Below, in pieces: positions 60,199-64,000 of a stretch of 64,000 nt of DNA. The notes under the pieces were generated by a model. That model saw only the letters and a list, made by a program, of their open reading frames with translations. It did no database searches and had not been told where the DNA came from. Each line of letters starts with the position of its first letter. Positions within the stretch are counted from its first letter, which is position 1. The stretch is from Allomeiothermus silvanus DSM 9946 (lineage in GTDB: Bacteria > Deinococcota > Deinococci > Deinococcales > Thermaceae). Made by a program: the position numbers and the translations under genes. The stretch covers positions 1,570,001-1,634,000 of the forward strand of contig NC_014212.1 in the NCBI RefSeq assembly GCF_000092125.1. Direction: 5' to 3'.

Positions 60199-62406
60199 TC
60201 AGGCTTTCAATACCGAGACCCCACAACGCTTGGCTCGGTACATTCGCTCATCGGCTTGCCGCAATAACATATCAGAGTCGTCAGCATCACCAGGATAGGC
60301 AGCCACCCCGATATTCACCCCCAGCTCGAGGTCCTCAATCCGAATCTTCTCGATAGCCTCGGCATAGCGCTGGGCTGCCGCGACGGCACCAGCCAGATCG
60401 GTGTGGGGCAACAGGGCCGCAAACTCGTCCCCGCCCCAACGGAACAGCGTATCACCGTCGCGCTTGCTGGCTCTTAGGACCTGAGCTACCTGTACTAGCG
60501 CTTCGTCACCCTTAGCGTGCCCTAGACGGTCGTTGATCTGCTTGAAGCCCGAGAGGTCCATCACCAGCAAGGAGACCGGCTGACCATAGCGCTGGGCGCG
60601 TTTCAACTCTTCTTCCAGCCGCTGGTCGAAAGCCCGCCGGTTGGACAATCCCGTGAGAGGGTCTGTAGCAGCGGCCTGCTCCAAAAGCCCCCGGTAACGC
60701 ACCTCATGGAGTAAAGCTGCAATAGGCGCAGCAAAAAACCGCGCCACATGGAGGGAATCCTCGGCGAAAGCGGCGGGATCGTGCAGGTTATCAAGGTACA
60801 AGATCGCCAATACTTCTCCGCGGTAGACCACGGGTAGGGCTAGATTAGCGGCGATCTCCTTGACTCGCCCGGCCTCCCCCAGCCCCTCGCCGCTGAGTTG
60901 TTTTAGGTCGGTGTGGTTAGTGGAGAGAATACGGGGCTCTCCGCGCTGCCAGTCTTGCAACGCACCGGAGTACCAGCGAAGCTGTTCGGTCTCGCTGAAA
61001 GACAAAGCTTTCAAGCTCGCATCGTAGCCTAACAGGGCCTTAAAACGAAACCTCGATCCCTCACGCGCAAGCAAGCTCCCAGCCTCGGCCCCCGGCACCA
61101 TTCGCACTGCAGCTTGCAGCAGATTCTCATAGACAGTCTCTGCCTGGGCCTCTGCAGCTTCGCGCAAAAGGGCGATCAGCACATCGCGCTGTTGGGCGGC
61201 CAGAACTCCTTCCAATGCCAAACCTAGGGTGCGGCAGGCCGCCGCCAGTAAGTCCTGCTCGCTCTCACGCCACCGCCGAGGAGAGTCCTGGTACAGCGAA
61301 AGTACAATCCGTGGGCGCTCTTGATTAGGCAGCGGCACTGGATGCACTACCACCCCTCCGATAGCCCCGCGAAAGCGGGATAGCGCCTGGGGGATGTCGC
61401 GGTAGTTTTGCGCATAGATAGGCCGACCGGTGGCGTAGACCTGCCACACCAACCCCTGGCCGTAAGGGATCTCCTCCACCTCATCCATCCCGCCAAACCC
61501 CGCTACCGCCACCATTCGGCTACCTTGCTGCATCCACAACCAGCCCTGATCCATTCCTAACGCCTGGACCAACAGGGCCAAAGCCCGCTCGGCTACTCCA
61601 GAGAGGGTACTGGCCGAGTCTAACGAAGCCGAAAGCTGGTTCAGAAACTGCAACTCGGCCCGCTCGGAGAGCTGGCTAAGTTGCAGACTTACCGCACGGG
61701 CGAAGCGCTCGAGCCCCTCGAGTTCACGTTTGTTGAAGGGATGGCTACGCTCGAGGTTGAGCACCGCCACCACCTGACCGCGTTCCTTGAGGGGCAGAGC
61801 CAACTCGCTTCGAATACCGCTCTGGGGGGCAGCGATATAAGTGGGATCCTGGCGCACATCAGGCAAGTAGCAAAGTCGACCCTCGAGAGCACAACGCCCC
61901 ACCACCCCGCTATCGGGCAACAAGGTAGGTGTGCGCGCATCAAGCCCGACTGCCGAAAGCAGCTTGAGGCCTTCTGGTTGTGGTTGCCAGACTGAGACAT
62001 GGCCTTCGCCATAGCGGCCTAATAGCTCCGGTAGCACTCGTAGGATAGCTTCTCGGCCATGGAAACTGGATAGTTCCTCCAGCGCCGCCACCAGGAGCGC
62101 TAGTTGGGTGGTAACTTCTTGTTGGCGTCGGTAAGTACGGCGTAAATCCTTACCGATGAGGTCAGCAATCAGTACTGAAATCAGTAAGATCGCCGCGGCA
62201 AAACCTAAATGTCCGTTCGGGTTAAGCAGCCAATCCAAGCCCCAGGCTGCAGCTGCACTAAGCAACCCCCAGCCCAGTCCATAAAGTGAGGCTAAGGTAG
62301 CCACCGCGATCATCAGCCAGGGCAGGCCGTACCTGTCACCCAGGTGAACGAGATAAGTTCCGGCGAGCCCAACAAGCGCACCCAACAGGATGAAGAGCGT
62401 CCGCAT
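60199..62406 (-). CDS. Membrane GAF-GAF-GAF-GGDEF diguanylate cyclase
   Basis: 735 residues from ATG 62406. Makes cyclic di-GMP from GTP. N-terminal helices (LFILLGALVGLAGTYLVHL, LMIAVATLASLYGLGWGLL, LGFAAAILLISVLIADLIG) sit in the membrane. Three GAF-like sensor domains follow (about 95-235, 240-400, 410-570). The GGDEF domain covers about 580-735: DPLTGLSNRRAFDQRL, then RDGDTLFRWGGDEFAALLP near 655-673. RxxD five residues before GGDEF is an intact inhibitory I-site, so product feedback is expected. DERMYRAKRCG closes the domain. Promoter TTGGAA-17-TACACT lies 14 bp upstream. Confidence 0.93.
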   Translation of the reverse strand: MRTLFILLGALVGLAGTYLVHLGDRYGLPWLMIAVATLASLYGLGWGLLSAAAAWGLDWLLNPNGHLGFAAAILLISVLIADLIGKDLRRTYRRQQEVTTQLALLVAALEELSSFHGREAILRVLPELLGRYGEGHVSVWQPQPEGLKLLSAVGLDARTPTLLPDSGVVGRCALEGRLCYLPDVRQDPTYIAAPQSGIRSELALPLKERGQVVAVLNLERSHPFNKRELEGLERFARAVSLQLSQLSERAELQFLNQLSASLDSASTLSGVAERALALLVQALGMDQGWLWMQQGSRMVAVAGFGGMDEVEEIPYGQGLVWQVYATGRPIYAQNYRDIPQALSRFRGAIGGVVVHPVPLPNQERPRIVLSLYQDSPRRWRESEQDLLAAACRTLGLALEGVLAAQQRDVLIALLREAAEAQAETVYENLLQAAVRMVPGAEAGSLLAREGSRFRFKALLGYDASLKALSFSETEQLRWYSGALQDWQRGEPRILSTNHTDLKQLSGEGLGEAGRVKEIAANLALPVVYRGEVLAILYLDNLHDPAAFAEDSLHVARFFAAPIAALLHEVRYRGLLEQAAATDPLTGLSNRRAFDQRLEEELKRAQRYGQPVSLLVMDLSGFKQINDRLGHAKGDEALVQVAQVLRASKRDGDTLFRWGGDEFAALLPHTDLAGAVAAAQRYAEAIEKIRIEDLELGVNIGVAAYPGDADDSDMLLRQADERMYRAKRCGVSVLKA

Positions 62407-62419
62407 GGTGTTTCGCATC

Positions 62420-62448
62420 AGTGTACAGCCAATCGCCCGGCTTTCCAA
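62420..62448 (-). promoter_or_regulatory. Promoter of the diguanylate cyclase gene
   Basis: On the minus strand TTGGAA (62448-62443), 17-bp spacer, TACACT (62425-62420), then 13 nt to ATG 62406. It decides the start: in-frame starts at 62418 and 62448 would lie within or ahead of the promoter. Confidence 0.65.
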
Positions 62449-62557
62449 GCCGGTAAAGCAGGCAGCCCTATCGGCGAAAGCGAATGCGACTTAGAGCATA
62501 TCCTTAGCGCTTTTGAGGTTTACTGGTCCAAATAGGCCCCCGCTACCTGTTGCCTGC

Positions 62558-62841
62558 TCAACGCCTTTGCTTAAGCCGCCTTCCGGTACCCCGGGCATCT
62601 GCCGGACGGCCCAACAAGTATCCCTGACCAAAGCGGAAGCCCTGCGCTAACAAATAGCGATGCTGGGCTTTGGTCTCGATCCCCTCCACGATCACCCCTA
62701 AGCCTAGCCCCTCCCCCATGCTCTTCACCGCAGTCAGCACCCGAGCAGTAGGAGACTCCGGCAGGGGATCTTCCCCTAGGCTACTCAAAAAACCCTGGCC
62801 TAGCTTAATTGCCCGGATGGGCAACCGAGTAGTTTGTTCTA
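62558..62841 (-). pseudogene. EAL-domain phosphodiesterase, C-terminal fragment cut by ISAs1
   Basis: The sense remaining is LPIRAIKLGQGFLSSLGEDP, then ARVLTAVKSMGEGLGLGVIVEGIETKAQHRYLLAQGFRFGQGYLLGRP: the last three EAL blocks, including the VIVEGIET (Glu of motif near active site) and GFRFGQGYLLGRP. The element at 62842 interrupts it just before TTRLPIRAIK. Removing the element and one TTTGTTCTA restores the frame to sequence at 63995 and beyond, so the gene was whole until this insertion. c-di-GMP hydrolysis by this protein is lost. Confidence 0.85.
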
Positions 62842-63985
62842 CAGACTTGACCGCTATGCCGCATAGAGCCCCAGGAAGCGCAGGGCGGAGAGGGGGTTGA
62901 AGGAGAAGATTTCTAGGGCTGCCTTCTTCTCCCTCACCCCCTCTCGGTGAAGCATGGAGACCAGGAAGGCCCGCAGCACCGCTAGCACCCACGCCCCCAC
63001 CCCCCGCACCTGACAGGCATCCTCCCCAAAGCACACGTCCCGCACCCAAAACGATCGGTTCTCCACCTCCCATCGGGAAAGCAACAGGCTCCCCAGCCGC
63101 TTTGCGTCCGCTACCTCCGGCCCCAGGCTGGTGAGGGCGTAGCTCACCGTCCGCCGCACCTCCCCCGTCCCCTTGTGCCTCACCTCCCGCCAAAGCCGCA
63201 CCACCTGCCTGGCCCCAGGGAAGGCCCGCACCTCTTCCGGCAGGTAGGGGGAAGCCCAAACCCGGTAGGTCCACACCTCCCCGTCCCGCACCCCACTCCA
63301 GGTCGCCTCCGTCTCCCCGGGAAGACGCCTTCCCGCCATCCCCTTGAACACCTCCAGGGCCCAGGACAAAAGCTCCTCCTGGTTCCCCTTCAGGACCAAG
63401 AGATAGTCCCCCCTTTTTTCCGCACCCGGGCCGCCACCTCAGGGTACAGGTACCCCGCGTCCCCCACCACCACCTTGCCCTCCAGCTCCCTCGCCTCCAA
63501 ACGGTCCAGAAGCTCCAGGAAGGCCTTCTCCTCCCTCCCTTCCGCCCGGGCCTGGGCCAGGGTGGTATGGAGGTGCAGGGCCAGGACCTCCACCAGCTTG
63601 ACCTGGGGGCTTTTCCCCTTGCCGCTTCCCCGCAGGTGCTTCCCGTCCACCACCAGGACCTCCCCAAGGTCGGCTTCGGGGAAGACCTGGCCAAGGGCCG
63701 CCTGGAGCTTCTCAGGATCCAGGCGGTGAAGGAGAAGGGTGATGGCGGTGTGGCCTGGGGCCTTGCGCAGGCCCAGGTGGGGCAAGAGGTGGGGGTTGGC
63801 GCGGGCAAAGCGTTCCACGCCGCGCAGGGAGTCCACGCGGCTCAGGAAGGCCACCAGGATGAGGGCCAGAAGGCCCCACAGGGGGTACCGCCGGTTGTGG
63901 GCCCGGGGGTCCGGGACCTGAGATAGCGCCTGGCGCAGAGTCATGATCTTTCTCTACCCCAAGGGCTGTATATCGGTCAAGTCTG
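62842..63985. mobile_element. ISAs1-type insertion sequence, copy 2 (inverted)
   Basis: 1144 bp, inverted relative to 35322-36465. Inverted repeats CAGACTTGACCG (62842-62853) and CGGTCAAGTCTG (63974-63985). Target duplication TTTGTTCTA (62833-62841, 63986-63994), 9 bp. Both copies appear identical over the coding region, so transposition is recent. The last 6 bases of the window are the interrupted EAL gene. Confidence 0.95.
62854..63944 (-). CDS. ISAs1-family transposase, copy 2, -1 frameshift
   Basis: Frames 63944-63390 and 63399-62854 join through the same CCCCCCTTTTTT run (AAAAAAGGGGGG on the coding strand, 63408-63419). The translated parts are the same as the copy at 35363-36453, residue for residue. 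An intact frameshift site in two separate copies argues against simple mutation. Confidence 0.87.
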
Positions 63986-64000
63986 TTTGTTCTAATCTGA

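Overview
The window is from a thermophilic member of the Deinococcus-Thermus phylum, most likely a Meiothermus-type genome. The reasons are high GC content, the host hexamer CTCGAG recurring every few hundred bases, mostly short intergenic gaps, several strong promoters placed so close to ATG/GTG that the mRNA must be leaderless, and gene families typical of that group. No rRNA or CRISPR array is present. The genus is inferred from style, not from a database match.

Layout. 1-2549: the end of a secreted subtilase, an LCP cell-wall ligase, tRNA-Leu(TAA), a small hypothetical gene and a tRNA-fMet/tRNA-Met pair with a clear promoter. 2504-9574: a 7.1-kb integrated element in tRNA-Met, bounded by 46-bp direct repeats (attL/attR). 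It carries a tyrosine integrase, a ribbon-helix-helix-like protein, two small genes next to a 1008-residue primase-polymerase/helicase, an excisionase-like HTH gene and an unknown basic protein. Ten copies of a 9-mer sit in the 3' end of the primase gene, like an iteron origin. 9577-10345: gene and transposase remnants.

10450-19661: an acetate module (DnaQ-like exonuclease, cNMP/CBS/DUF294 regulator, actP symporter, IclR-acyl-CoA synthetase fusion, then divergent acs). An IS701-type element at 13900-14993 sits on a junction that has lost the N-terminal half of actP and the C-terminal end of the fusion gene. 19731-28983: metal ABC transporter, iscR-iscS, fatty acyl-CoA ligase, phosphoribosyltransferase, cupin, sarcosine-type oxidase, M20 amidohydrolase and a DUF4864 protein. 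29074-35311: branched-chain amino-acid genes on the minus strand (ilvD, an SDR, leuB, leuD, a two-helix protein, leuC) behind a leaderless leader peptide and attenuator.

35322-37727: two unrelated insertion sequences with intact target duplications, then tRNA-Leu(CAG). 37905-52763: housekeeping genes (HtrA protease, trpS, scpA, thiolase, tyrA, thioesterase, truD, a tilS-tadA fusion, tRNA-Ser, YbjN protein, ThiF/TtuC-type activating enzyme, citrate synthase, queA). 52898-55954: a NEW3-domain membrane protein with an ABC exporter. 56015-59276: a DUF4383 protein and a Zn/Cd P-type ATPase with an ArsR/SmtB regulator. 59292-64000: a second decayed stretch with an internally deleted IS5-type element, an intact GAF-GGDEF diguanylate cyclase, and an EAL gene split by a second copy of the ISAs1 element seen at 35322.

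The strongest candidates for something undescribed are the tRNA-Met element with its embedded repeat cluster and the IclR-acyl-CoA synthetase fusion. Insertion sequences have shaped the window heavily: five elements, at least three broken genes and two decayed patches.
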